From positions 23,314-87,313 of the forward strand of contig NZ_SCMK01000022.1 in NCBI RefSeq assembly GCF_005503355.1: a stretch of DNA of 64,000 bases. The letters are read 5' to 3'. Shown here piece by piece: positions 45,012 through 52,239 of this stretch. Origin of the DNA: Sphingomonas sp. 1F27F7B (GTDB lineage Bacteria; Pseudomonadota; Alphaproteobacteria; Sphingomonadales; Sphingomonadaceae). The notes below the pieces were generated by a model. The model worked only from the letters and a program-made list of their open reading frames with translations, was not told where the DNA came from and did not search any database. A program made the position numbers and the translations under genes. The stretch's first letter is position 1, and every line of letters starts with the position of its first letter.

Positions 45012-47089
45012 GCGGGCAGCGCCTCCGGCGCACCGATCACGGCGACGACTTCGACGGCCTTGTCCTCGGGCACTTCGAAGAAGCTCATCACCGGCGTGTC
45101 GGGAAGGACCGTCCTGACCAGCTTGCGGATCGCGACGCGGATCGAAGGCTGGACGACGAGTGCGAAGGGCTTGGCCTCGGCGATCAGCGGCTGGGCGGCG
45201 CGCTGCAAGGCCTCGGCGATGCGGCGGCCGAGATCGGGCTCGATCGTGTGGCGCTTGGACGGATCCGAACGGACCGCCTGGCCGAGCAGCGCCTCGAGCT
45301 GGCCTTCGAGCGTCATCACCCGCAGCGGCTCGCGCACGCCGCACAGGCGCTGGATGATCAGCGGGCCGAGCTCCGGGCGGATCAGCTCCATCAGCTCGTC
45401 GGCGTCGAGGGTCCGCTGGGCGGCCACGGCAATGGCGGCGGCGATGCGACGGAATTCCTTGAGCGGGATGCTCTCGGCGAGCAGGCCGCGCAGCACCTGG
45501 GTGAGGGTGGTGAGCGGCACCGGCGCCGGGCAGAGCGCGGCGACCAGCTGCGCCGAGCGTTCCTTGAGCCCGTCGAGCAGCGCCTGGACTTCGTCCGGGC
45601 CGAGCAGGTCCGACGCGTTCTGGATCAGGCATTGATTGAGATGGGTGGCGACGACGGTGCCCGGATCGACGACCAGATAGCCGAGGCCGGTGGCGGCATC
45701 GGAATCGCCCTGGGCGATCCACATCGCATCCAGGCCGAAGGTCGGATCCTTGACCGGCTTGCCGTCGAGGCGGCCCGAGGCCTGGCCGGTGTCGATCGCC
45801 AGCACTTCGTCAGGCGAGACATTGTCCTCGGCCACGACCACGCCGCCGATGACGATGCGATAGGTGAAGGGCGCCAGGTTGATGTCGTCGCGCACCCGCA
45901 CCTGGGGCACGACGAAGCCGAGTTCCTTGGAGAGCTGGCGGCGCACCCCGGTGATGCGGCCCATCAGCGGCCCGCCGCGGCGCTCGTCGACCAGCGGCAC
46001 CAGGCCATAGCCGATGTCGAGCATCACCTGCATGTTGTCGGTGACTTCGTCCCAGCCGATCTTGGAGAGATCCGCCGGCTCGGCCGGCGGCGCGGCGACC
46101 GGCTTCGGGCGGTTGGCCGCCTTGCGCAGGCGCCAGGCCGCAAAGCCGGCGGCGGCGGCGGCGGGCAGCATCAGGAAATGCGGCATGCCGGGGAGCAGGC
46201 CGAGCAGGCCGAGGATGACGGCGACCGGCATCCAGGTCTTGTGGCTGGCGAACTGGGTGCCGATCTGGCCGGCCAGATCGTCGCTCGACTTGACGCGGGT
46301 GACGATGGCCGCAGCGGCGATCGAAAGCAGCAGCGCCGGCACCTGCGCGACCAGCGCGTCGCCGATCGCGAGCAGGACATAGGTGGAGGCCGCTTCGCCC
46401 ACTGCCATCTGGTGGCTGGCCACGCCGAGGATCAGGCCGCCGATCACGTTGATCGCGAGGATCAGCAGGCCGGCGATGGCATCGCCCTTCACGAATTTGG
46501 AGGAGCCGTCCATCGCGCCGTAGAAATCGGCTTCGGTCGACACTTCCTCGCGGCGCTTCCTGGCGTCGTCCGGCGTGATCAGGCCGGCGTTGAGATCGGC
46601 GTCGATCGCCATCTGCTTGCCGGGCAGCGCATCGAGCGTGAAGCGCGCGCTGACTTCCGAGACGCGGCCGGCACCCTTGGTGACCACGATCATGTTGATG
46701 ATCACGATGACGGCGAACACGACCAGGCCGACGACATAGTCGCCGCCGATCATGAAGGTGCCGAACGCCTCGATCACATGGCCGGCGGCGCTCTCCCCCT
46801 CATGGCCGTGCACCAGCACGACGCGCGTCGAGGCGACGTTGAGGCCCAGGCGGAACAGGGTCGCGAACAGCAGCACGGTGGGGAAGGCGGAGAAGTCGAG
46901 CGGCTTCTGCGCGTTCAGCGCCACCATCAGCACCGCGAGGCTGATCATGATGTTGAGGATGAAGAAGGCGTCGAGCAGGAAGGCCGGGATCGGCACCACC
47001 ATCAGCGCGACGAGCAGCAGGATCGCGCCGGGCAGCGCGAAGCTCTTCAGGGCAGGGGCGGCGCCTGCGGGAAGCGAGATTGCGGACAC
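45008..47089 (-). CDS. flhA: Flagellar export apparatus protein FlhA
   Basis: Export-gate component of the flagellar type III secretion system. 693 residues: eight N-terminal membrane helices, then the FHIPEP motif region (around LNAGLITPDDARKRREE) and large cytoplasmic domain (SKIGWDEVTDNMQVMLDIGY, RGLLAESIPLKEFRRI). It lies between the lytic transglycosylase (6 nt) and fliA (overlap). Confidence 0.97.
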   Translation of the reverse strand: MSAISLPAGAAPALKSFALPGAILLLVALMVVPIPAFLLDAFFILNIMISLAVLMVALNAQKPLDFSAFPTVLLFATLFRLGLNVASTRVVLVHGHEGESAAGHVIEAFGTFMIGGDYVVGLVVFAVIVIINMIVVTKGAGRVSEVSARFTLDALPGKQMAIDADLNAGLITPDDARKRREEVSTEADFYGAMDGSSKFVKGDAIAGLLILAINVIGGLILGVASHQMAVGEAASTYVLLAIGDALVAQVPALLLSIAAAAIVTRVKSSDDLAGQIGTQFASHKTWMPVAVILGLLGLLPGMPHFLMLPAAAAAGFAAWRLRKAANRPKPVAAPPAEPADLSKIGWDEVTDNMQVMLDIGYGLVPLVDERRGGPLMGRITGVRRQLSKELGFVVPQVRVRDDINLAPFTYRIVIGGVVVAEDNVSPDEVLAIDTGQASGRLDGKPVKDPTFGLDAMWIAQGDSDAATGLGYLVVDPGTVVATHLNQCLIQNASDLLGPDEVQALLDGLKERSAQLVAALCPAPVPLTTLTQVLRGLLAESIPLKEFRRIAAAIAVAAQRTLDADELMELIRPELGPLIIQRLCGVREPLRVMTLEGQLEALLGQAVRSDPSKRHTIEPDLGRRIAEALQRAAQPLIAEAKPFALVVQPSIRVAIRKLVRTVLPDTPVMSFFEVPEDKAVEVVAVIGAPEALPA

Positions 47090-47095
47090 GGAGAG

Positions 47096-47992
47096 TTACG
47101 CTCCCAGATTCGCGAGCATGAGATAGGCGAGGCGGGCATTTTCCGGCGTCGGCCGGAGCGGATCGATGCGGCGGCCGAGCGGATCGCCCGGCGCGCCCTG
47201 CGAGACGTTGAGCTGCGCCAGCGTGTTCTGCACCCAGTGGCGATCCCGATCGACCGCGCCGTTGCCGAGCACGACTTCATTGTCGCCCGCGCTCCAGGCG
47301 CGCGCGGCAGCGTCGAAGCCGGCGTCGAACCCGGCGTCGAGCCCGTCCGCGGCGATGCCGGCAGCGCCGCCCGCGGCCGCGCCCTGATCGAGCTTGCCGG
47401 CGAAGCGGGCATAGATCTCCGAGAGCGTGCGCGGCTGGCCGTTCGACGCGTAGAAGACGCTGCGATTGGTGCGCGCGGCGGCGGGGAACAGCGAGGCGCC
47501 GGCGCGGCCGGGGCTGTCGGCCATCGCGCTCAGGAACTTGTCGGCGCCGCCCAGGCCGAGGAAATGCGCCATGTAGAGATCGGTGCCGGTGGCCGGGCGG
47601 CCGAGCGAATCCTCGAGCGCCGCCTTGTTGTCCGCGGCATGCTCGGCCGCCATGATCGCGGCGGTCTGCGGATCGCGGCGGAGATTGAGGATCGCGCTGC
47701 GCGCCGCCGGATCGCTGACGACATAGCGGCCGTTGCCGGTCTGCCGGATCGAATCCGCCGCCCAGGAAAGGCCATGCTCGGCGCCATGCTGCTTCACCAC
47801 GCCGAGCCAGCTCTGCTCGATGAACTGATAGAGGCCGGTGGCCGAGGAGGTGCCGGCGCGCGCATCGGCGCGCAGGCCGCTTTCCACCTGGGCCTGGCCG
47901 AGCAGATAGTTGAAGTCGATGCCGGTCTTACGGCTCGCCGCGGCGATCGCCGTCTGGACGCTGGCCCTGGTGCTGACCGAAGTAACGCTCAT
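47096..47992 (-). CDS. Flagellar lytic transglycosylase (SLT domain)
   Basis: 298 residues. SLT-type domain near the N-terminus with catalytic Glu in LLGQAQVESGLRADARAG (E37) and TGLYQFIEQSW, followed by DLYMAHFLGLGGADKFL. No signal peptide is obvious, fitting export by the flagellar or an alternative route. The C-terminal part has a short tandem repeat (DAGFDAGFDAA). It likely opens peptidoglycan for the rod, replacing the muramidase domain missing from the short FlgJ (56946-57302). A sigma-54 site lies 40 nt upstream. Confidence 0.88.
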   Translation of the reverse strand: MSVTSVSTRASVQTAIAAASRKTGIDFNYLLGQAQVESGLRADARAGTSSATGLYQFIEQSWLGVVKQHGAEHGLSWAADSIRQTGNGRYVVSDPAARSAILNLRRDPQTAAIMAAEHAADNKAALEDSLGRPATGTDLYMAHFLGLGGADKFLSAMADSPGRAGASLFPAAARTNRSVFYASNGQPRTLSEIYARFAGKLDQGAAAGGAAGIAADGLDAGFDAGFDAAARAWSAGDNEVVLGNGAVDRDRHWVQNTLAQLNVSQGAPGDPLGRRIDPLRPTPENARLAYLMLANLGA

Positions 47993-48031
47993 CGAGTCCC
48001 GATCCGGATTGCCCTTATTCGGGGCTATCGC

Positions 48032-48047
48032 AGCAAGGACCGTGCCA
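48032..48047 (-). promoter_or_regulatory. Sigma-54 promoter for sltF-flhA-fliA operon
   Basis: TGGCACGGTCCTTGCT on the minus strand, an exact match to the -24/-12 consensus TGGCACG-N4-TTGCW. It lies 40-55 nt before the transglycosylase ATG and after the strong hairpin that ends the flgN transcript. Confidence 0.85.
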
Positions 48048-48091
48048 GTTCTGGTTAACGAGGATTAGTCAGGCGCCTCTTTTGGGGAGCC

Positions 48092-48167
48092 GCACCGGCC
48101 CGCTCCCCCACCCGGCCTCCCACATAATACCGCCGTTGGGAGGCCGGGTGGGGGAGCGGGCCGGTGC
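48092..48167 (-). terminator. 31-bp perfect-stem hairpin after flgN
   Basis: Arms 48092-48122 and 48137-48167 are perfect reverse complements (31 bp, about 85% GC; arm begins GCACCGGCCCGCTCC) around a 14-nt loop. It starts 6 nt after the flgN TAA on the minus strand. No T-tract follows. It probably terminates or insulates the upstream operon from the sigma-54-driven one. Confidence 0.65.
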
Positions 48168-48173
48168 CGCGCC

Positions 48174-48485
48174 TTAAGCCAGCGCGTACCCGGCGGCCTT
48201 GTAGGCGGGGGCCTGCTGGCCGGAAAGGATTTGCAGGCGGCGGCGAACATTTGCCGCCATCAGGTTCACATAGATGCGGCAGGTCTCGTTGAGCTTGTGC
48301 GCCTCGGCGGCGAGCTCGCGAACCTCGGGGCCGGGGGCCTCGCCGTCATGGAGCGCGACCGTGTCGATCGCGATCAGCTTCGCGCGGGTGGCCGCCTCCA
48401 GCGCCGCGACGTCGTTAGCCTTCAGCGCCGCGATCTCGGCGTGGAGGCATTCGATCACCTGGATGAGCGCGTCACGACGGTTCAC
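48174..48485 (-). CDS. flgN: FlgN-like flagellar export chaperone
   Basis: 103 residues, all-helical: RDALIQVIECLHAEIAALKA, EAATRAKLIAIDTVAL, ETCRIYVNLMAANVRRRLQI, the pattern of FlgN chaperones for FlgK and FlgL. Its start overlaps the flgM end by 14 nt. Context (flgA-flgM-flgN) supports the call. Confidence 0.85.
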   Translation of the reverse strand: MNRRDALIQVIECLHAEIAALKANDVAALEAATRAKLIAIDTVALHDGEAPGPEVRELAAEAHKLNETCRIYVNLMAANVRRRLQILSGQQAPAYKAAGYALA

Positions 48486-48765
48486 GGGACTTCCAATCGA
48501 GCTTGAAGGCGAGCAGCCGGTCGGCGATCGTCGAGGGAGAAATCGGGAATTTATTGTCCTCGATCGCCTTGCGGATGCGCGAGACCCGGTCGAGATCGAC
48601 CGGCGGCTTCAGCGCCTGCTCCGCGGCGATCTCGGCGGCAGCGCTCCGCACCGCCGGGGCCTCGCCCGGGACCGGACGGACCGCGGCAATCTTGCCGGCC
48701 GGCTCGACGGGCACGGAGCGACGGTCGGTGACCGCGCCTGCCTTCGTGCCGATTGAGTCCACCAT
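48472..48765 (-). CDS. flgM: Anti-sigma-28 factor FlgM
   Basis: 97 residues. The C-terminal half LDRVSRIRKAIEDNKFPISP followed by STIADRLLAF is the classic FlgM sigma-28-binding region, with a disordered Pro/Ala-rich N-terminus. ATG 48765. It is exported on hook completion to release FliA. Sits between flgA (68 nt gap) and flgN (14-nt overlap). Confidence 0.92.
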   Translation of the reverse strand: MVDSIGTKAGAVTDRRSVPVEPAGKIAAVRPVPGEAPAVRSAAAEIAAEQALKPPVDLDRVSRIRKAIEDNKFPISPSTIADRLLAFKLDWKSREPS

Positions 48766-48833
48766 TGCCTGCGATCCTCGCTGTGCCTGCAGCCCTTCAA
48801 ACGGCCGCGACGGGCGAAGCTTTACGGAAAAAT

Positions 48834-49364
48834 TCAGCCGCCCTCGGCAAAGCCCGGCAGGCGGGCGCGGCCGGGCTCGATCGCGATCGCCTGGATCGGC
48901 GGCTGCTTGTCGTCGACCTTGATGCCGATCCGGCCGCCCGGAGGCGCGTCGTTCATCGCGATGCCCTGGCGCGAGATCGAGAAGCCCTCGGCCCCCGCCT
49001 CGACCGTGACGGCGTCGCCCCGCTTGATCACCGGCTCGACCTTCACCGGCGCGGCGGGGCGGACGACGACATTGGCAGGCATCGGCGCCTCCACGGCGGC
49101 CTTGGGCCTGGGTACCGCGGCGACGGGCACGAAAATCTTCCAGGCCGGCGCCATGCAGCGCACCACGACGGCGTCGTGATTCTCGCCGCGCCATTCGAGC
49201 TGGGGCGCGACGCAGGGGGCGAGCTTCAGCCGCCGGTCGATCGGCGCGATCGCCCCGCCCTGCTCGCCGACATTCTTGCCGGTGAACTGCGTGACGACTG
49301 TGTCGAGCGCGGCGACGGACTGGAAGTCCTGCGCGGCGAGGCTGAGCGCGAGAGCGAGGATCAT
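48834..49364 (-). CDS. flgA: Flagella P-ring assembly protein FlgA
   Basis: 176 residues from ATG 49364 (overlaps the motB-like stop). Short signal sequence MILALALSLAAQDFQS, N-terminal domain with CVAPQLEWRGENHD and VVRCMAPAWKIFVPV, then SAF-like C-terminal domain (VIKRGDAVTVEAGAEGFSIS, GRIGIKVDD). Periplasmic chaperone for FlgI. The longer upstream frame is a shadow of the stator-like genes. Confidence 0.93.
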   Translation of the reverse strand: MILALALSLAAQDFQSVAALDTVVTQFTGKNVGEQGGAIAPIDRRLKLAPCVAPQLEWRGENHDAVVVRCMAPAWKIFVPVAAVPRPKAAVEAPMPANVVVRPAAPVKVEPVIKRGDAVTVEAGAEGFSISRQGIAMNDAPPGGRIGIKVDDKQPPIQAIAIEPGRARLPGFAEGG

Positions 49365-49861
49365 TGCCGGTCTCCTTCGTAACCGAGAGCGAGGACGGCG
49401 CGGCGCTGGCCGCGGCCGGTGGAAAGCAGGATGCGCGCCGGATCGACGGCGCGCTGGCGCACGAGCAGGGCAGCGACCGCGCGGGCGCGGTCGGCGGCGA
49501 GGATCGGGCCGCTGCCGGTGGCGGGATCGACGTCCGCCGCCGATCCGTCGACTTCTCCCGTGATGCGCAGGCGCGTGCGCGGGTCGCGCGCCGCTCCGCG
49601 CGCCCATTCGAGCGCCGAGCCGGTGTCCGCCAGCACCGCCGATCCGGGCGCGAAGCCAGTGGCGGTGGCGATGTCGACCGGCATGGGGGCAGGTGCCGCC
49701 TCGCTGACTCCGAAGCCGGCGCGGATGCCGGCGGCGAGCTTCGCGGGATCGACCCGCGTCGCCTGGAGGAAGACGAAGAAGCCGACGAGCAGCAGCGAGA
49801 GATCGGCCAGCGTCATCAGCCAGGGTGCGCGCGCGGCTTCGTCCTCGTCGAACGCAGTCAC
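49361..49861 (-). CDS. Short MotB-like stator protein
   Basis: 166 residues from a GTG start overlapping the motA-like stop (GTGA). One transmembrane helix at ~15-35 with the channel Asp (WLMTLADLSLLLVGFFVFL, D20), then a reduced OmpA/MotB-type C-terminal domain (LRITGEVDGSAADVD, ADRARAVAALLVRQRAVDPA). It lacks the long plug/linker of the second MotB at 60603-61574. It probably forms an accessory stator or proton-channel pair with the preceding gene. Confidence 0.7.
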   Translation of the reverse strand: MTAFDEDEAARAPWLMTLADLSLLLVGFFVFLQATRVDPAKLAAGIRAGFGVSEAAPAPMPVDIATATGFAPGSAVLADTGSALEWARGAARDPRTRLRITGEVDGSAADVDPATGSGPILAADRARAVAALLVRQRAVDPARILLSTGRGQRRAVLALGYEGDRQ

Positions 49862-50526
49862 GCCGCGATCTCCTTGATCCGGCCGGCGCCGGGCTCGATC
49901 CCGGCCAGCGCGGCAAGCGCCGGCTGGAGGCGGAGGCGCTCCTGCGCCTCGTGCCGGGCGCGGCGCTTCAGGCGTGCGGCGACCGGCAGCAGCGCGAGAT
50001 TGGCGAGCAGCGCGCCATAGAGTGTGGCGAGCAGCGCGACGGCCATCGCACCGCCGATCGCCTGCGGATCCTTCATCGCGGCGAACATGCCGACCAGGCC
50101 AAGCAGCGTGCCGACCATGCCCATGGCCGGCGCCAGCTCGGCCGCGCCCGACCAGACTTCCCATGCGCCGCGCTGGCGCTCGAAGCGCGCGCAGCGGCGC
50201 TGCTCGAGCAGCGTCCCGACATCGCCCGGGCCCGCGCCGTCGACGATCGCGGCGACCGCGGCGGCAATGTCCGGATCCTCGATCTTCGAGCGGTCGAGCG
50301 CGATCACGCCGTGGCGCCGCGCGATCCGGCCGAGCGCCGAGACCTGGGCCAGCAAAGGCTCCACGTCGAAGCGGCGGCGCGGCAGCACGCCGAGCGCCGC
50401 GACGCCGCGGGCAAGATCGCCCGACGCACTGCGCAGCACGGTGCCCGCCAGCGTCCCCCCGCCGACGATGACGAGCGCAAGCGGATCGAGGAAGGTCCCG
50501 AAGGCGGGCAGTACGTTCATGTCCAT
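49858..50526 (-). CDS. MotA/TolQ/ExbB-family stator-like protein
   Basis: 222 residues from ATG 50526 (or 50520). MotA-like segments LDPLALVIVGGGTLAGTVLR, ELAPAMGMVGTLLGLVGMF and AVALLATLYGALLANLALLP. Shorter than the MotA at 59736-60599 and clearly different from it. First gene of the operon motA-like, motB-like, flgA, flgM, flgN. A sigma-54 site sits only 12 nt upstream, implying a very short leader. Confidence 0.78.
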   Translation of the reverse strand: MDMNVLPAFGTFLDPLALVIVGGGTLAGTVLRSASGDLARGVAALGVLPRRRFDVEPLLAQVSALGRIARRHGVIALDRSKIEDPDIAAAVAAIVDGAGPGDVGTLLEQRRCARFERQRGAWEVWSGAAELAPAMGMVGTLLGLVGMFAAMKDPQAIGGAMAVALLATLYGALLANLALLPVAARLKRRARHEAQERLRLQPALAALAGIEPGAGRIKEIAA

Positions 50527-50537
50527 GCCCGTGTGGG

Positions 50538-50553
50538 TGCAAGAGGCGGGCCA
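50538..50553 (-). promoter_or_regulatory. Sigma-54 promoter for motA-like/flgAMN operon
   Basis: TGGCCCGCCTCTTGCA on the minus strand, one mismatch from TGGCACG-N4-TTGCW with correct GG/GC spacing. The -12 GC is ~13 nt before ATG 50526, so transcription would begin within a few bases of the start codon. Confidence 0.75.
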
Positions 50554-50595
50554 ATTGCCACTGCGCGGGAGGGCGGCAACGCGGCGACGGGCAGG

Positions 50596-50633
50596 CGGCA
50601 ACCGGCTGCCGACAGACCGGCAAAAACCTGCCG
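50596..50633. promoter_or_regulatory. ftr-like palindromes between divergent flagellar promoters
   Basis: CGGCAACCGGCTGCCG (50596-50611) and CCGGCAAAAACCTGCCG (50617-50633), with further GGCGGCAAG-type half-sites at ~50640. They lie between the two sigma-54 promoters and resemble the ftr elements bound by FlbD in Caulobacter. Activator identity is inference. Confidence 0.55.
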
Positions 50634-50685
50634 CCCCTTGCCGCCCTACAGGGGAAAGCGGGTTTTTTCGCCCCCTCGGGCAAAT

Positions 50686-50701
50686 TGGCACGCCGGTTGC
50701 A
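50686..50701 (+). promoter_or_regulatory. Sigma-54 promoter for flgB operon
   Basis: TGGCACGCCGGTTGCA, an exact match to TGGCACG-N4-TTGCW, with its end 36 nt before the flgB ATG at 50737. The leader contains GGGAGA, about 7 nt before the ATG, as ribosome-binding site. Confidence 0.9.
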
Positions 50702-50736
50702 GGAGCCCCGACGAACTTTTGTGCGGGAGACGTGCA

Positions 50737-51090
50737 ATGCCCAATGACAACCTCTTCGGCGTACATGGCACCGCGCTTGCCGTGCGCTCGCAGCGCATGG
50801 GCATGCTGGCGTCGAACATCGCGAACGCCTCGACCCCGGGCTACAAGGCCCGCGACGTGGATTTCCGCGCGGCACTGAACAGCGCCGCCACGCCCGGCGG
50901 CTCGATCGACACCGCGATCGACGCCAACACGCTCTACCGCGTGCCGCTCCAGCCCTCGGCCGACGGCAACACCGTCGAGCTGACCACCGAGCAGACCGCC
51001 TTCGCGGAGAATGCCGTCGCGTATCAGACGACGCTGTCGTTCCTCAACGGCCGCATCAACCAGATCACGCGCGCGCTGAAGGGAGAATGA
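50737..51090 (+). CDS. flgB: Flagellar basal-body rod protein FlgB
   Basis: Proximal rod protein, 117 residues. N-terminal rod-type motif RMGMLASNIANASTPGYKA and C-terminal AENAVAYQTTLSFLNGRINQ typical of FlgB. First gene of the sigma-54-driven flgBCDEFGHIJKL operon; its TGA overlaps an ATG of flgC. Confidence 0.96.
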   Translation: MPNDNLFGVHGTALAVRSQRMGMLASNIANASTPGYKARDVDFRAALNSAATPGGSIDTAIDANTLYRVPLQPSADGNTVELTTEQTAFAENAVAYQTTLSFLNGRINQITRALKGE

Positions 51091-51092
51091 GC

Positions 51093-51503
51093 ATGGGCGA
51101 CCAACCGCTTTCGATCTTCCAGGTCTCCGGCCGCGCGATGAGCGCGCAGCTGGTGCGGATGAACACCACGGCGTCGAACCTGGCCAATGTCGGCACGGTC
51201 GCGTCGAGCGCCGACGCCGCCTATCGCACGATCAAGCCGGTGTTCCGCACCGCCTTCGACCAGGCGAGCGGCATGTCGACCGTCGATGTCGAGCAGGTCG
51301 TCACCGCGGGCTCCGATCCCACCAAGCGCTACGATCCCGGCAACCCGATGGCCGACAAGGACGGCAATGTCTGGGAAGCCGCCGTGGACGAGACCCGGGA
51401 GCTGGTCGACATGATGGAGACCGCCCGGAACTACCAGAACAACGTCGAAGTGATGCAGACTGCCAAGCAGCTCATCGTCGACACCCTCAAGCTGGGCCGC
51501 TGA
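51093..51503 (+). CDS. flgC: Flagellar basal-body rod protein FlgC
   Basis: Proximal rod protein, 136 residues from ATG 51093. An ATG at 51087 overlaps the flgB stop, but AGGGAG at 51079-51084 is better spaced for 51093. Motifs: RMNTTASNLANVGTVAS near the N-terminus, YDPGNPMADKDGNV in the middle, and VDMMETARNYQNNVEVMQTA at the C-terminus. Confidence 0.95.
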   Translation: MGDQPLSIFQVSGRAMSAQLVRMNTTASNLANVGTVASSADAAYRTIKPVFRTAFDQASGMSTVDVEQVVTAGSDPTKRYDPGNPMADKDGNVWEAAVDETRELVDMMETARNYQNNVEVMQTAKQLIVDTLKLGR

Positions 51504-51505
51504 TC

Positions 51506-52213
51506 ATGAGTGACTTCGATTCCACCCTCGCCGGACTGGGCGTCTCCCGGTACAACAAGAAGAGCACGACGAGCGGCACCACGCTCGACACCAAGGACAC
51601 GTCGCGGCTCGGCAAGACCGACATGGGCGTGTCCGACTTCCTCGCGCTGATGACCGCGCAGCTGAAGAACCAGGACCCGTTCGCGCCGGTCGACAACAGC
51701 CAGATGGTCGCCCAGATGGCGCAGTTCTCGTCGCTCTCCGGCATCACCGAGATGAGCACGACGCTGAAGTCGATCGCCGGCAAGTTGGGCGCCACCACGC
51801 TCAACGACGCCATCGGCTATGTCGGCAAGAACGTGCTGGTCCAGGGCTCGACCGCCTATCCGCGCACCTCCGGCGGCCTCGCCGGCGCCGTCGCGCTGGA
51901 CAAGGACGCGACCAACGTCACCGTCACCATCAAGGACAAGGACGGCAACACGCTCAAGACGATCGAGATGGGCAAGGAGACCAAGGGCGCGGTCGCCTGG
52001 GACTGGGACGGCAAGACCGATGCGGGCGAGACCGCCGGCAACGGCCCGTTCAACGTCAGCGTCACCGCCACCGACGGCACCGGCAACGTCAAGGCCTATC
52101 CGCTGGTCTGGGCGCCGGTCACCGCCGTCTCGATGGGATCCGACGGCAAGCCGGTCCTCACGCTTCCGGGCATCGGCAACGTGTCCACCGACGCCGTCTG
52201 GCAGGTCGGCTGA
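51506..52213 (+). CDS. flgD: Flagellar hook-capping protein FlgD
   Basis: Scaffold that caps the growing hook and is later discarded. 235 residues. Conserved N-terminal region DFLALMTAQLKNQDPFAPVD and QMVAQMAQFSSLSGITEM, then a FlgD Ig-like/tudor domain (WDWDGKTDAGETAGNGPFNV). Directly follows flgC and precedes flgE. Confidence 0.95.
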   Translation: MSDFDSTLAGLGVSRYNKKSTTSGTTLDTKDTSRLGKTDMGVSDFLALMTAQLKNQDPFAPVDNSQMVAQMAQFSSLSGITEMSTTLKSIAGKLGATTLNDAIGYVGKNVLVQGSTAYPRTSGGLAGAVALDKDATNVTVTIKDKDGNTLKTIEMGKETKGAVAWDWDGKTDAGETAGNGPFNVSVTATDGTGNVKAYPLVWAPVTAVSMGSDGKPVLTLPGIGNVSTDAVWQVG

Positions 52214-52239
52214 ATCCATTTCCTACGGAGTAACGGAAA

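Noticed and set aside
45248..48058. 936-codon plus-strand ORF
   Set aside because: It is antisense to flhA and the transglycosylase; low-complexity His/Arg/Asp/Gly composition is typical of a high-GC shadow frame.
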